DNA of 50,406 nt from Tepidisphaeraceae bacterium (GCA_035998445.1 DASYHQ010000064.1:1-50406), one strand, 5' to 3'; positions 8,262 to 17,566 are shown, counted from the first letter of the stretch. Translations and numbers: made by a program. The notes: generated by a model not told the origin, from the letters alone.

Positions 8262-9143
8262 ATGCCGCAACGCCCGGATCCCAATCGCCCGCGACCCGCC
8301 AAGTTCACGCGACCGGCGCGGCCCGCGCCGGCCAAGCAATCCAAGCCAAGCGGCATGACCCACTGGGCGGGCGTGGCCGACTGGTACGACAAACTCGTCG
8401 GTGACGAGGGCAGCGAATATCAGCGCGAGGTCGTGCTGCCCGGGGCGATGCGCCTGCTGGGGTTGAAGTCGGGCGACCGCTGTGCGGACATCGCCTGCGG
8501 GCAGGGGGTCTTCTGCCGGATGCTCGCCGACCGTGGCGTGGCCGTGCTGGGGATCGACGCCGCGGCCCCGCTCATCCACGCCGCCACGGCACGGCAGAAG
8601 AACGACGCCAGCGGGTCGAACACGCAGATCGACTACCGCGTCGCCGACGCGCGCGAGCTGGGCATTTTGGACGCCGAGGGTTTCGACGGGGCCGCCTGTC
8701 TGCTGGCGATTCAGAACATCAACCCGATCGCGCCGGTGTTTACGGGCGTCGCGCGGGCGTTGAAGCCGTGGGGCCGGTTCGTGCTGGCGATGATGCACCC
8801 GTGTTTCCGCAGCCCGAAGGAGACCGGCTGGGGCTGGGACGAGCAGGCCGGCGTGCAGTTCCGGCGGGTCGATCGCTACCTGCTGCCGCGCAAGTCGCCG
8901 ATCGTCACGCATCCCGGCAAAGACCCCGACACTTACACCTGGACCTTCCACAAGCCCATCGAGGCCTACGCCCGCGCCCTGCGCAACGCCGGCCTGCTGA
9001 TCGACGCGATCGAGGAATGGCCCAGCCACAAGCTCAGCGACAGCGGCCCCCGCGCCGCCGCCGAGAACACGGCCAAGAAGGAGATCCCGATGTTCCTGGC
9101 GATCCGGGCGATCAAGGTGCCGGGAATGGCTGGCGCAACCTGA
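8262..9143 (+). CDS. Class I SAM-dependent methyltransferase
   Basis: Predicted methyltransferase of 293 aa. Residues 1-31 are a basic, Pro-rich extension, and the fold begins at MTHWAGVADWYDKLVG. Motif I is CADIACGQGVF near residue 78, with the acidic end of beta-2 in VLGIDAA. AACLLAIQNINPI corresponds to motif IV and the FVLAMMHPC strand follows. The family (Methyltransf_11/25-like) acts on small molecules, lipids or quinones; the substrate is not visible. The ATG at 8262 could be replaced by the internal ATG before THWAG (near 8355), which would remove the unusual extension. The gene sits alone between repeats. Confidence 0.85.
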   Translation: MPQRPDPNRPRPAKFTRPARPAPAKQSKPSGMTHWAGVADWYDKLVGDEGSEYQREVVLPGAMRLLGLKSGDRCADIACGQGVFCRMLADRGVAVLGIDAAAPLIHAATARQKNDASGSNTQIDYRVADARELGILDAEGFDGAACLLAIQNINPIAPVFTGVARALKPWGRFVLAMMHPCFRSPKETGWGWDEQAGVQFRRVDRYLLPRKSPIVTHPGKDPDTYTWTFHKPIEAYARALRNAGLLIDAIEEWPSHKLSDSGPRAAAENTAKKEIPMFLAIRAIKVPGMAGAT

Positions 9144-9182
9144 ATCGCCCGGAAGGTCTGATGGAGCGGGGCGAGGTCATCT

Positions 9183-9405
9183 GGTCCCTCTCCCGGTACT
9201 CCGGGAGAGGCTAGGTGAGGGTGACTTGGAACCGAAGACGGCCCACGAATGGCCACGAATCAACGCGAAAAAAAGCGCAATTGCATGCTGCTCTTACTCG
9301 TGTTCCTTAGTGCCCCTTCGTGGGCAACGCTTCGGTCACAACGCACGGTGCAGACCGAATCACCCTCACCTAGTCTCTCCCATGACTACATGGGAGAGGG
9401 ACCGG
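9183..9405. repeat. Nested repeat: family G arms enclosing family H
   Basis: Outer arms 9183-9225 and 9358-9405 each hold a hairpin beginning CTCTCCC plus a GGTGAGGGTGA flank. The right hairpin is CTCTCCCATG-ACTA-CATGGGAGAG and the left CTCTCCCGG-TACT-CCGGGAGAG, so stem changes are compensated. The inner arms near 9238-9265 and 9295-9333 carry CACGAATGGCCACGAA and its partner. The same nesting occurs at 20794-21003. Confidence 0.8.
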
Positions 9406-9470
9406 ACATAATACACGCGCTTCGGGAAACCCCCGACAGCTCCGTTCGATTTTCCGACTTGCGACCAAGG

Positions 9471-9556
9471 CCCCGAATCCCTATCTTCCGCCCCGGGTGC
9501 GGGCCGGCGTGGGCCGGGCCGCAGGTTTCGGGGTGATGGGGTCGTCACCTCACGTG
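9471..9556 (+). promoter_or_regulatory. Possible structured leader of the antiporter mRNA
   Basis: A 7-bp stem CCCCGAA/TTCGGGG (9471-9477 with 9527-9533) encloses GC-rich inner pairings, and GGTGA/TCACC (9531-9549) may form a second hairpin. It lies ~85-165 bp upstream of the cation antiporter start, where ion-sensing riboswitches often occur, but I recognise no named class. It might be only another repeat. Confidence 0.25.
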
Positions 9557-9638
9557 GTTTACTCGCGGTGGCACGCGCGCGTCTGGATGGTTTCCGTCTG
9601 ACGTACAGGTGCGTCCGCGACAGACACGGAGGTGCATC

Positions 9639-10967
9639 GTGCGCAAGGTTCTGCTCTACTCCGGCCTGCTCGTCGTCGGGCTCATCATTTCACAGTTCAT
9701 GGGCAACGCGCCCGCGGCCGTCACGGGGACGATCACGTTCCTCACGATGCTCGCGCTGTCGTTCATCATGATCCACGTCGGCTACGAGTTCGAGATCGAC
9801 AAGTCTCGCCCGCGGCAGTACGTCTGGGACTACGTCGTCGCCGGCACGGCGGCGGCGTTCCCGTGGATCATGGTCGCGATGTACTTCGTCTACGTCATGG
9901 CCCCGCGCGAGCTCTGGGGCCACGGCGACCTGTGGCGCGAATCGCTGCTGGAAGCCCGCTTTGCGTCCCCCACGTCGGCGGGCGTGCTGTTTTCCATGCT
10001 GGCGGCGGCGGGGCTGGCGGCAACGTGGGTGTTTAAGAAGGCCCGCATCCTCGCGATCTTCGACGACCTCGACACCATCCTGCTCATGATCCCCCTCAAG
10101 ATCATGATGGTCGGCTTCAAGTGGCAGCTGATGCTGATCGTGCTCTTCATCGCCGTCCTGCTCGTGCTGGCGTGGCGATACCTGCACGTCGTGCGCCTGC
10201 CGGTGACCTGGCCGTACGTGCTGGCGTACGCGCTGGGCATCACCGTGGTCTCCGAGATCATCTACTTCGCCAGCATGCAGATCGATGCCGAGGTGCCGAT
10301 CCACCTGGAAGTGCTGCTGCCCGCCTTCGTGCTCGGCAGCATGCTGGCCCGGCCGGCCGGCGCCGACCCGCACGCGAACGATGCGCTCGAGGGCACCGCA
10401 CACGGCCCGGTAGCGGCCAATGAACAGCGGGTGTCGACGATCGTGTCGGTCTGCTTCATGGTGCTGGTGGGCCTGTCGATGCCCCCGATCGGGGGGACCG
10501 CCGAGCCACTGCAGGCCAACGTGCCGACCGAGGTCGCGCCCACCGTCGCCGGTGAGCAACCGACCGAGGCGCCGGTGACGGCCGCGCCCGCCAAGAAAAA
10601 GGCCTTGTCGTACGAGGGCGTGCCCACCGAGGTGATGGCGGAGAAGGATCGCTTCCCGGGCTGGGGCGTCATCGCCGGCCACGTGCTGATGATCACGTTC
10701 CTGTCGAACCTGGGCAAGATGTTCCCGGTCTTCTGCTACCGCCGCGAGGCGACGATCCGCGAGCGGCTGGCGGTCTCGGTCGCCATGTTCCCCCGCGGCG
10801 AGGTGGGCGCGGGCGTGCTGGTCGTCTCGCTCAGCTACGGCCTGGGTGGCCCGGCCCTCACGGTCGCGGTCCTCTCGCTGGCGCTGAACCTCGTCTGCAC
10901 GGGCATCTTCATCATCATCGTGAAGAAGCTTCTGGCCGGCGACGAACCACGGCCGGCGCTGGCGTAA
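9639..10967 (+). CDS. Cation:proton antiporter-like membrane protein
   Basis: Integral inner-membrane protein of 442 aa with about ten hydrophobic segments, resembling CPA-type Na+/H+ (or K+/H+) exchangers. A first helix (LLYSGLLVVGLIISQFMG) is followed by helices at roughly 30-50, 70-90, 125-140 and 165-220. A hydrophilic insertion at ~290-340, rich in Pro/Thr/Glu/Ala, separates the last helix bundle (GWGVIAGHVLMITFLSNLGK; MFPRGEVGAGVLVVSLSYG). MFPRGEVG resembles the conserved re-entrant/acidic region of the family. The GTG start at 9639 is chosen because GGAGG lies 6 nt upstream; a longer frame from 9609 has no such site. Ion specificity cannot be read from the sequence. Confidence 0.82.
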   Translation: MRKVLLYSGLLVVGLIISQFMGNAPAAVTGTITFLTMLALSFIMIHVGYEFEIDKSRPRQYVWDYVVAGTAAAFPWIMVAMYFVYVMAPRELWGHGDLWRESLLEARFASPTSAGVLFSMLAAAGLAATWVFKKARILAIFDDLDTILLMIPLKIMMVGFKWQLMLIVLFIAVLLVLAWRYLHVVRLPVTWPYVLAYALGITVVSEIIYFASMQIDAEVPIHLEVLLPAFVLGSMLARPAGADPHANDALEGTAHGPVAANEQRVSTIVSVCFMVLVGLSMPPIGGTAEPLQANVPTEVAPTVAGEQPTEAPVTAAPAKKKALSYEGVPTEVMAEKDRFPGWGVIAGHVLMITFLSNLGKMFPVFCYRREATIRERLAVSVAMFPRGEVGAGVLVVSLSYGLGGPALTVAVLSLALNLVCTGIFIIIVKKLLAGDEPRPALA

Positions 10968-10977
10968 CGGTGTGAGA

Positions 10978-11362
10978 AAGGCGAACCGCCAAGGACGCCA
11001 AGAGCGCCAATCGCCTTCGCAGTACCTTAGAGGGTGTTAAAGAACGACGCCGCGTCCGCTTCGACCGTGGCATGGGCGCCAGAGCCCATGCGTGTGTTAG
11101 GGCCGGAAGAGAGAATTGGTTGCAGCGACTCGGTCGGCGCAGCAGCCAATAAATGAAATTTCTCATTCCAATCCACTGGCATGGGCTCTGGCGCCCATGC
11201 CACGGCCAAGGCAGCCGCGACCGTGTTCTTTAACACCCTCTCAGAGTGACGATGTTGTATGGCTCGGCAGCCCCTTGCCTTTCGCAGTCCCCTCCATCCT
11301 CCATCTTCCACCCTCGCTTTCTCTTTCTTCCCTCGGCGTCCTTGGCGGTTCAACCCTCTTTC
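10978..11362. repeat. Four-layer nested inverted repeat (J > I > E > B)
   Basis: Outermost arms are ACCGCCAAGGACGCCAAG (about 10985) and its complement ending GGCGGTTCAACCC (near 11355). Next is a split family I half (CTTCGCAGTACCT ... CAGAGTGACGATG). Then come family E arms TTAGAGGGTGTTAAAGAAC (11027-11045) and the inverse at 11222-11243. The core is a family B pair of GTGG-headed hairpins (about 11064-11205). The whole lies between the antiporter and fumarase genes. Confidence 0.8.
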
Positions 11363-11435
11363 GCATCGCGGCACAATCCCCGCTAAAATGCATGCTCGCG
11401 ATCCACGCCCGACATTACCCGAGGAGACCGCACCC

Positions 11436-13040
11436 GTGCCGCAATTTGTGTATGAGCCGACGATTCAATTAGGGGAAGACGACACCGATTACCGCCTGCT
11501 CAGCAGCGAGGGCGTCTCCACGATCGACGTCGGCGGGCGCACGCTGCTGAAGGTCGAACCGTCGGCGTTGCGCAACCTCGCCCGTCAGGCGTTCATCGAC
11601 ATCAACTTCCTGTTCCGCCCCAAGCATCTGCAGAAGCTGGCCGACGAGGTGAGCGACCCCGACGCCAGCGACAACGACCGCTTCGTCATCTACACGCATT
11701 TACAGAACGCCGTGGTGTCCGCCGCCGGGCAGTTGCCGAGCTGCCAGGACACTGGGACGGCCGTCATCGTGGGGAAGAAGGGCCAGTACGTCTTAACCGA
11801 CTGCGACGATGCCGCGGCGCTGTCCGAAGGCATCTTCGACACGTATCAGCAGAACAACCTGCGCTACTCGCAACTGGCGCCGTTGGAGATGTTCAAGGAG
11901 AAGAACACCGCCAGCAACTTGCCCGCGCAGATCGACATTTCGGCTGAGACCGGCGACGCCTACAAGCTGCTCTTCATGGCCAAGGGGGGCGGCAGCGCCA
12001 ACAAGATGTACTTCTATCAAAGCACGCCCGCGGTGCTGAACGAGAAGGACTTGGAAACGTTCATCCGCAGCAAGCTGAAGGAGATCGGCACCAGTGCCTG
12101 TCCGCCGTACCATTTTGCGGTGGTCATTGGTGGCACCAGCGCCGAAACGACGATGAAGACGCTGAAACTCGCCACCGCCAAGTACCTCGACAATCTGCCC
12201 ACAACCGGCAGCGAGGGCGGCAGGGCGTTTCGCGATACCGCGTGGGAAGAGCGCATCTTGAACATCACCCGCGAGAGCAAGATCGGCGCGCAGTTCGGCG
12301 GGAAGTATTTCGCGCACGACGTGCGCGTCATAAGGCTGCCGCGCCACGCCGCCAGCATGCCCATCGGCATCGGCGTGTCGTGCTCGGCCGACCGGCAGAT
12401 CAAAGCGAAGATCACCCACGACGGCGTCTTCCTGGAAGCCTTGGAACGCGACCCCGGCAAATACCTGCCCGCCGAGCAACCGAAGCTCGCGGCGCCGGTG
12501 AAGATCGACCTCTCGATCGGCATGGACCGCGTGCGGAAAATCCTGAGCCAGTTCCCCGTCAAAACGCGAGTGGAGCTGACCGGCACGCTCATCGTCGCCC
12601 GCGACGCCGCCCACGCACGGCTGCGGCAAATGCTGGAGGCCGGCCAACCGATGCCGCAGTACTTCAAGGACTACCCGATCTACTACGCCGGCCCCGCCAA
12701 GACCCCGCTCGGCATGGCCAGCGGCAGCTTCGGCCCCACGACCGCCGGCCGGATGGACGCCTTCGTCGACCTCTTCCAATCCCACGGCGGCTCCATGGTC
12801 ATGATCGCCAAAGGCAACCGCAGCAAACCCGTCACCGACGCCTGCAAGAAGTGGGGCGGCTTCTACCTCGGCTCCATCGGCGGCCCCGCAGCGCTATTGG
12901 CGCAGTCGAACATCAAGAAGGTGGAACTGATCGACTTCGAAGACCTGGGGATGGAAGCGATTCGAAAGATTGAAGTGGTCGACTTCCCGACGTTCATCGT
13001 GGTGGACGATAAGGGGAACGATTTCTTTGAGGGGTTATAG
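11436..13040 (+). CDS. fumA: Class I fumarate hydratase (iron-sulfur fumarase)
   Basis: Cytosolic [4Fe-4S] fumarase of 534 aa, converting fumarate and malate in the TCA cycle. The protein is a fused alpha-beta type, like E. coli FumA (548 aa). The three cluster cysteines are at 103 (PSCQDTG), 222 (SACPPYHF) and 316 (GVSCSADRQ), matching the spacing of FumA C105/C224/C318. [12 protein letters not shown] marks the C-terminal domain. I choose the GTG at 11436: GAGGAG lies 9 nt upstream, and any earlier start would add residues read through repeat DNA. Gene symbol is by homology; fumB-type naming is equivalent. Confidence 0.93.
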   Translation: MPQFVYEPTIQLGEDDTDYRLLSSEGVSTIDVGGRTLLKVEPSALRNLARQAFIDINFLFRPKHLQKLADEVSDPDASDNDRFVIYTHLQNAVVSAAGQLPSCQDTGTAVIVGKKGQYVLTDCDDAAALSEGIFDTYQQNNLRYSQLAPLEMFKEKNTASNLPAQIDISAETGDAYKLLFMAKGGGSANKMYFYQSTPAVLNEKDLETFIRSKLKEIGTSACPPYHFAVVIGGTSAETTMKTLKLATAKYLDNLPTTGSEGGRAFRDTAWEERILNITRESKIGAQFGGKYFAHDVRVIRLPRHAASMPIGIGVSCSADRQIKAKITHDGVFLEALERDPGKYLPAEQPKLAAPVKIDLSIGMDRVRKILSQFPVKTRVELTGTLIVARDAAHARLRQMLEAGQPMPQYFKDYPIYYAGPAKTPLGMASGSFGPTTAGRMDAFVDLFQSHGGSMVMIAKGNRSKPVTDACKKWGGFYLGSIGGPAALLAQSNIKKVELIDFEDLGMEAIRKIEVVDFPTFIVVDDKGNDFFEGL

Positions 13041-13133
13041 AGCCGTCGTGAATCGCGCTGCTACTGCAAGGCCATTCCCGCGACGGCTGGCGTGAGACGC
13101 CCGTGCGTCCTATAGCGTCCGAGCGAGCCTTAT

Positions 13134-13652
13134 ATGACTTCACCAAGTCCGAAGCGAAAATGGCAACAGGTTGAAAACCCCGAACTCCAAGGGGAATCGA
13201 TCTTTAGCACGCTCCTGTTCCGCGTCATCATCGGCGGCGGGATCTTTGGCGGAATGGCCTTGGCGGCCGTGCTGTTCCCCGAGGCGCCGCAGGCGAAGTT
13301 CGCAGTTGCGGGGCTGGTCGGCGGGATGGTGGGATACGTGTTGCATTGGGCAATCGAACGCTGGCGTGGGGACGAAAGCCCGCTGTTCGACCGTCAGCTG
13401 CGGGCCCATTGGATGCTCCTCGTGGGGATCGCGCTGGCGTTTGGGTTATCAGTCACGGTGCTAATTGCGAGCGTCACGGACGCAGCCAGGCAGGCGGAAG
13501 CCGAAAGGGTGTCTAAGCAGGAACGGGACGCGTACTACGAGAAGCTTCGCTCGCCTGAGGTGAAACGAGGTATGGAAGCGTACGGGGAGATCAAGGCCGC
13601 CCGCGAGAGGGCAAAACGAGTCGCGCCCGCGACACTGCCGACTGGTCCGTGA
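13134..13652 (+). CDS. Hypothetical membrane protein
   Basis: Unrecognised protein of 172 aa. It has a hydrophilic N-terminus (residues 1-28), two close hydrophobic helices (about 29-48 and 54-72), a third at ~93-115 (MLLVGIALAFGLSVTVLIASV) and a charged, probably helical C-terminal tail of ~55 residues. No motif is recognised. The downstream gene on the opposite strand converges 17 bp away, and it too encodes a membrane protein of unknown function. Confidence 0.72.
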   Translation: MTSPSPKRKWQQVENPELQGESIFSTLLFRVIIGGGIFGGMALAAVLFPEAPQAKFAVAGLVGGMVGYVLHWAIERWRGDESPLFDRQLRAHWMLLVGIALAFGLSVTVLIASVTDAARQAEAERVSKQERDAYYEKLRSPEVKRGMEAYGEIKAARERAKRVAPATLPTGP

Positions 13653-13669
13653 GTCGGGCAGACCGCGCT

Positions 13670-14500
13670 TTAGGTCAGACGGTACAGGCCCGGATTGGCA
13701 TCGCTCAGTTCCTCAAGGGCGCTCTCCAATGCGTCCCATTCTTCCTGCGGAACCGAGGCGTCAATACGGGCAGTGTCGGCAACATTGCGGGTGACGGTAA
13801 CGACGAGCGTGGGAGAGAAGCCCTGCCACGAACCGTTCTTCGGTGGACCCGAGTAGTACGCCACCGCCGTGAGGCGTTCACCCACCTTGGGTCGGCCGCC
13901 CGGTGCGTGTACGAGGTTGCCTGCATTCATCACGTAGATGGCTGGATGGCTGCTGCCATGTTCGGTCGACAGGTCGGTGTAGACTGCGACTCGGTAGGGC
14001 GCGTCTTTGATTACCACCGCCGGGCAGACGTTTCCGCTTGCCATCTGCTTTTTCTGTTCCGATAGCTGTGTCCAGATGATTATCGGTAGCATGAGAAGCG
14101 GCACCCACCAAAGCCATTGATATTTCTCGAAGAAGAGCATGCCGACCGAACATAGGCTCATCGCGATGGCGACGAAGCCTATCACGAACATATGGCAGCG
14201 AAGGTACTGGCCGGTCTCGATGTAGAGTTGTGCCGGGTTAGACGCGCGCGAGGACCCATCCGACCGAACCGGCACCTGCCGACCGCCCCCGATGGCGGCT
14301 CCCGGGGAATGCCGGGCAACGCTCTGCGTCCGGGGCGGATCGGAACCGGCCAAGTCATAGTCACCAAGTGCCGTCGGTTCACCTTTGGCCGCGGGGACGC
14401 TCATCGGTTGCTTGCACGCCTTGCATGCCACCCGTCGGCCGGCGAACGAATCGTCGACCTGGTACCGCTTGCCGCACCTACACTGAAATGAAATACTCAT
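13670..14500 (-). CDS. Membrane protein with N-terminal zinc-ribbon-like motif
   Basis: Protein of 276 aa. The N-terminus carries paired cysteines CRCGKRYQV and CKACKQPMSVP (residues 7-35), a small zinc-ribbon-like knuckle common in planctomycete proteins. A linker precedes two hydrophobic segments near 95-115 and 120-140. The C-terminal half is a soluble region including AVYTDLSTEHGSSHPAIYVM and ends in SDANPGLYRLT. This second half resembles uncharacterised DUF3239/3592-like proteins, but this is a weak match. Start ATG at 14500 (MSISFQCRCGKRY). Function unknown. Confidence 0.75.
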   Translation of the reverse strand: MSISFQCRCGKRYQVDDSFAGRRVACKACKQPMSVPAAKGEPTALGDYDLAGSDPPRTQSVARHSPGAAIGGGRQVPVRSDGSSRASNPAQLYIETGQYLRCHMFVIGFVAIAMSLCSVGMLFFEKYQWLWWVPLLMLPIIIWTQLSEQKKQMASGNVCPAVVIKDAPYRVAVYTDLSTEHGSSHPAIYVMNAGNLVHAPGGRPKVGERLTAVAYYSGPPKNGSWQGFSPTLVVTVTRNVADTARIDASVPQEEWDALESALEELSDANPGLYRLT

Positions 14501-14845
14501 CAGATTTCTCTTCCGTATAACGCTAGTGAGTCCGCCGCATGCAAAACGGTGATTGTAGTCGCGCGCAGAGGCGCGACAAACCTGCCGCTAAAGGCCTTCC
14601 ACAGAGGACAGCGATGACACCGTGAACGGTTCGAACAACTGCTGGCGGACGTGAAGGACCTCTAAACCCCGCATTTTTCCGCCGACAAACGTGTTCTGGC
14701 GGGCAATAATTCACCTTGGGCAGACCGCAGTGTGCGGGGTGCCGGGGCCGCGTTTTTGCGCGGTTCAATCGTGTCGGGACCGGGTGCGCCGGCCTGTTCA
14801 AGGCTGGCCGGGGTCGCGGGAATCCTACCGAAGAAGGAGGGAATC
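14501..14845. other. Intergenic region with a short hairpin only
   Basis: No gene supported. GTCGCGC...GCGCGAC near 14557-14573 forms a 7-bp hairpin. The last 15 bases hold a strong ribosome-binding site (AAGGAGG at 14834-14840) for the next gene. Divergent promoters for the two flanking genes probably lie here but no convincing -35/-10 pair was seen. Confidence 0.5.
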
Positions 14846-16801
14846 ATGCTGGGTGCAAATCGGGTGCATGCGCGTGGCGATGTGGTGGCGAATGATAGAG
14901 TCGCCGTAGACGGAACTGCCGGTTTGGCAGGTGGGGCGATGGTGCAAAATGGTGCAGAATGGTGCACGAAATCGGGAAATGCCTTGCCCAGTTCGCCGGG
15001 CTCGCCGTATTCGCCGCGTGAAAATGAGCGGCCGGCGGTCCCGCGGTTGACGGAGCGGCAGCGGACGGCGGTGGCGCTGCTGTTGGTGGGGGAGAACGAT
15101 TCGGTGGTCGCCGGGCGGTTGGGCGTGCATCGAAACACGATCTCGCGGTGGCGCAGTCAGAACCCGGTCTTCATCGCCGAACTGCATCGCAGGCAGCACG
15201 AGATGTTCGAGGCGCTGGTGGGGCGGGTACGCAAGCTTGCGATGAAGTCGATGCAGACGATCGACACCGCGCTGTCGGACAATGGCGCGGCGTACGACCC
15301 GGCGGCGCAGCGGCTGGCGGTCAGCGTGCTGCGCGGCACCGGCGCGTTCAAACAGGCGCAGCCGAGCGGCGCGCAGGACCTGTCGGCGGTCCTAAACGCC
15401 CAGGTGCGCGCAACGCGTGCGCCAGCGCAACGCAACGAGCCGGTGACCGACGACGAGCGCGATGCGATCCTGGCGCCATGGCTGGCCGACCCGGAAGCAG
15501 GTGACGCCATCGATGCGATCGCGCCGACCGCGCCAACGGAAACCATCCTGCGGCCGGCGTACGACCCGGCGCCACCGAAGCGCGATTGCAGCGAGGCGGT
15601 GGACGGTCGTACCATGGTGCCCATGACGACCCCGAACCCCGCCGTCGCGCCAGCAACGCCTGAGGAACCAACGAACTACGACGAGGCGAAGGTGCCGCAA
15701 TACGAGCTGCCCGATGCGCTGCGCGCGAAGGACGGTTCGGCCGTCACGTCGCCGGCGGCTTGGCCGAAGCGGCGCGAGGAGATCTTGGAGCTGTTTCGCA
15801 CGCACATGTTCGGGCGATCGTCCGGGCGGCCAGCGGAACTGCGGTTCGAGGTGATCGAGACGAACGAGCAGGCGATGGACGGTGCCGCGACGCTGCGCCG
15901 GGTGGCGATCCATTGTCGCAACGGGGATCGGCAGCACACGTCGCGACTCACGCTCTTCCTGCCCAACGCGCTGCGGGGCAGGCGCGCGCCGGTGCTGCTG
16001 CTGATCAACAATCGCAAGGCCATGCACATCGATCCCACGCGCGCGACTCGCTCGGGCTTCTGGCCAGCCGAGGAGATGATCGCGCGCGGTTACGGGGCGG
16101 CGGCGTTCCAGTACGGAGACGTGGCGCCGGACGATGCGGCCACCTACCGCGACGGGGTGATGCAGCTCTTCGACGACCTGAACCAACCGCGCGCCGGTGA
16201 TGGCTGGGGCGCAATTGGCGCTTGGGCCTGGGGCGCCAGCCGGGCGCTGGACTACCTGCAGACCGACGATCGCGTGGACGGCCAGCGCGTGGCGGTCATC
16301 GGGCACTCGCGCGGGGGCAAGACCGCGCTCTGGGCCGCGGCGCAGGACGAACGGTTCGCAGCGGCGTACTCCAACGAGTCCGGCTGTGGTGGGGCGGCCA
16401 TCAGCCGGCGCATGTTCGGCGAGACGATCGCGAAGATCACCGCCAACTTTCCCCACTGGTTCGCGCCGAACCTGAACGCCTATCGCGGGCGCGATGGTGA
16501 GATGCCGTTCGACCAGCACATGCTGCTGGACCTGCTGGCCCCACGACTGCTGTACGTCGCCAGCGCCAGCGACGACGGGTGGGCCGACCCGAAGGGGGAA
16601 TTCCTGGGGCTGGCCCACACGTCGCCCGTGTACGGCCTGTGGGGCGAGCCGGCGATCGCGGCGCACGAGTGGCCCGCGCCGGAACGGCCCCTGGTTCGCG
16701 GGCGGCGCGGCTATCACGTGCGCACCGGGGGACACGGGATGGAGCCGTACGACTGGGGATGTTTCATGGATTTCCTGGACCGACAGGAGGGGTGGCGGTG
16801 A
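14846..16801 (+). CDS. HTH domain joined to CE15-type esterase (fusion or lost stop)
   Basis: One open frame of 651 aa. Residues ~65-150 hold a homeodomain-like helix-turn-helix (LTERQRTAVALLLVGEND, then VVAGRLGVHRNTISRWR), as in small DNA-binding or terminase-like proteins. From ~260 on, the protein matches the glucuronoyl esterase (CE15) alpha/beta hydrolase family: YDEAKVPQYELPDAL, nucleophile motif GHSRGGK (Ser ~487), ESGCGGAA, and a C-terminal GGHGMEPYD with the likely catalytic His ~630. Glucuronoyl esterases cleave lignin-glucuronoxylan esters and are usually exported; no signal peptide is visible. Start ATG 14846 has AAGGAGG 5 nt upstream. A separate esterase could instead start at ATG 15614 or 15623, in the same frame. 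Whether this is a true fusion or two genes is open. Confidence 0.7.
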   Translation: MLGANRVHARGDVVANDRVAVDGTAGLAGGAMVQNGAEWCTKSGNALPSSPGSPYSPRENERPAVPRLTERQRTAVALLLVGENDSVVAGRLGVHRNTISRWRSQNPVFIAELHRRQHEMFEALVGRVRKLAMKSMQTIDTALSDNGAAYDPAAQRLAVSVLRGTGAFKQAQPSGAQDLSAVLNAQVRATRAPAQRNEPVTDDERDAILAPWLADPEAGDAIDAIAPTAPTETILRPAYDPAPPKRDCSEAVDGRTMVPMTTPNPAVAPATPEEPTNYDEAKVPQYELPDALRAKDGSAVTSPAAWPKRREEILELFRTHMFGRSSGRPAELRFEVIETNEQAMDGAATLRRVAIHCRNGDRQHTSRLTLFLPNALRGRRAPVLLLINNRKAMHIDPTRATRSGFWPAEEMIARGYGAAAFQYGDVAPDDAATYRDGVMQLFDDLNQPRAGDGWGAIGAWAWGASRALDYLQTDDRVDGQRVAVIGHSRGGKTALWAAAQDERFAAAYSNESGCGGAAISRRMFGETIAKITANFPHWFAPNLNAYRGRDGEMPFDQHMLLDLLAPRLLYVASASDDGWADPKGEFLGLAHTSPVYGLWGEPAIAAHEWPAPERPLVRGRRGYHVRTGGHGMEPYDWGCFMDFLDRQEGWR

Positions 16802-16805
16802 AGGT

Positions 16806-16953
16806 TAGAGCAGGGCGCATCTTGCTGTAGCGTTCGGGTGGCACGGTCTGGTACTCCAGGCCGTGTCTTCTCTACCCCAGAAAGACACGGCCTGGCGTAC
16901 CAGACCGTGCCACCAAGAGAGCAAGCCGCTACACGAGAGGGTCCGTTGCTCTA
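16806..16953. repeat. Family E element enclosing family D
   Basis: Outer ends TTAGAGCAGG (from 16805) and TTGCTCTAG (to 16954), with TGTAGCG/CGCTACA inside, surround two GTGG-headed hairpins (CACGGTCTGG-TACT-CCAGGCCGTG) at 16837-16914. TA dinucleotides border the element at 16806-16807 and 16952-16953. It starts 5 bp after the esterase stop codon. Confidence 0.8.
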
Positions 16954-17097
16954 GTCGGAAAGACCCTCCTCGCGCGACCAACATGACAAGTGGGAGCGGC
17001 GCGAGAGGGTTCTGTCCGGTAGCGCAAAGGCGCAGCGAAGAACCTTCTCACTCAAGTGGTAAGGCCGAAAGGCCGCTCGGGACTACTGTGTGTCGGG

Positions 17098-17385
17098 CTA
17101 TGTGGTGGGCGCGGGGGTCGTCACCGGGGTGGACTCGATCTCCACGCGCGTGTTGTCGTCTAGGTTCAGGGTGATCAGCTCGCCGTCGTCTTTGCGAAGC
17201 GTGAGGCGGTCGAGCCAGAGCTTGTCGTTCTTGGAATGGGCGAACCAGCTGCCGGTGGTCTTCTGCTCGTACTCGACGATCGTGCCGCGGATGTCGCTGG
17301 CCATCGTGTAATCGCGGGCCGCGATCTGCTGGGTCACCTTCACCTTCGTGCCGACCGTGAACTGCTTGCGGATCGAGTCGTCCAT
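17098..17385 (-). CDS. Hypothetical small protein
   Basis: Protein of 95 aa, MDDSIRKQFTVGTKVKVTQQ at the N-terminus. It is predicted beta-rich and polar, without membrane segment or signal. A short Thr/Pro-rich tail ends the protein. No family recognised; the beginning resembles small SH3-like barrel proteins, but this is only an impression. The ATG at 17385 is chosen; a longer frame would be read through the family L repeat at 17436-17562. It could be co-transcribed with the MarC-like gene upstream. Confidence 0.65.
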   Translation of the reverse strand: MDDSIRKQFTVGTKVKVTQQIAARDYTMASDIRGTIVEYEQKTTGSWFAHSKNDKLWLDRLTLRKDDGELITLNLDDNTRVEIESTPVTTPAPTT

Positions 17386-17435
17386 ACGGCGCAAAGGGTA
17401 TGAGAGATGGGGGGAAAGGTCAAAGAGGGGCGGGG

Positions 17436-17562
17436 AATGGAATGACCAATGACCAAACCTGAATGACCAATGAAGTCCCAATGACCAGTGCCCAACATCG
17501 TCTCAGGATTGGTCATTGGTATTTGGGCATTCATTGGTCTTCGGGTTTGGTCATTGGGGCTT
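17436..17562. repeat. Family L inverted repeat, second copy
   Basis: GAATGACCAATGACCAAACC at the left and GGTTTGGTCATTGG-type complement at the right can fold into a long hairpin. The closing arm ends just before the stop of the MarC-like gene. Confidence 0.8.
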
Positions 17563-17566
17563 TCCC

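Noticed and set aside
10978-11362. CRISPR array or tRNA cluster, because of many short repeated units
   Set aside because: The units are palindromes in nested inverted order, not equal-length direct repeats with unique spacers, and no tRNA arms or cas genes are present.
14846-15613. Phage terminase small subunit as the function of the HTH half
   Set aside because: No large subunit, portal or capsid genes are nearby. The helix-turn-helix similarity is general.
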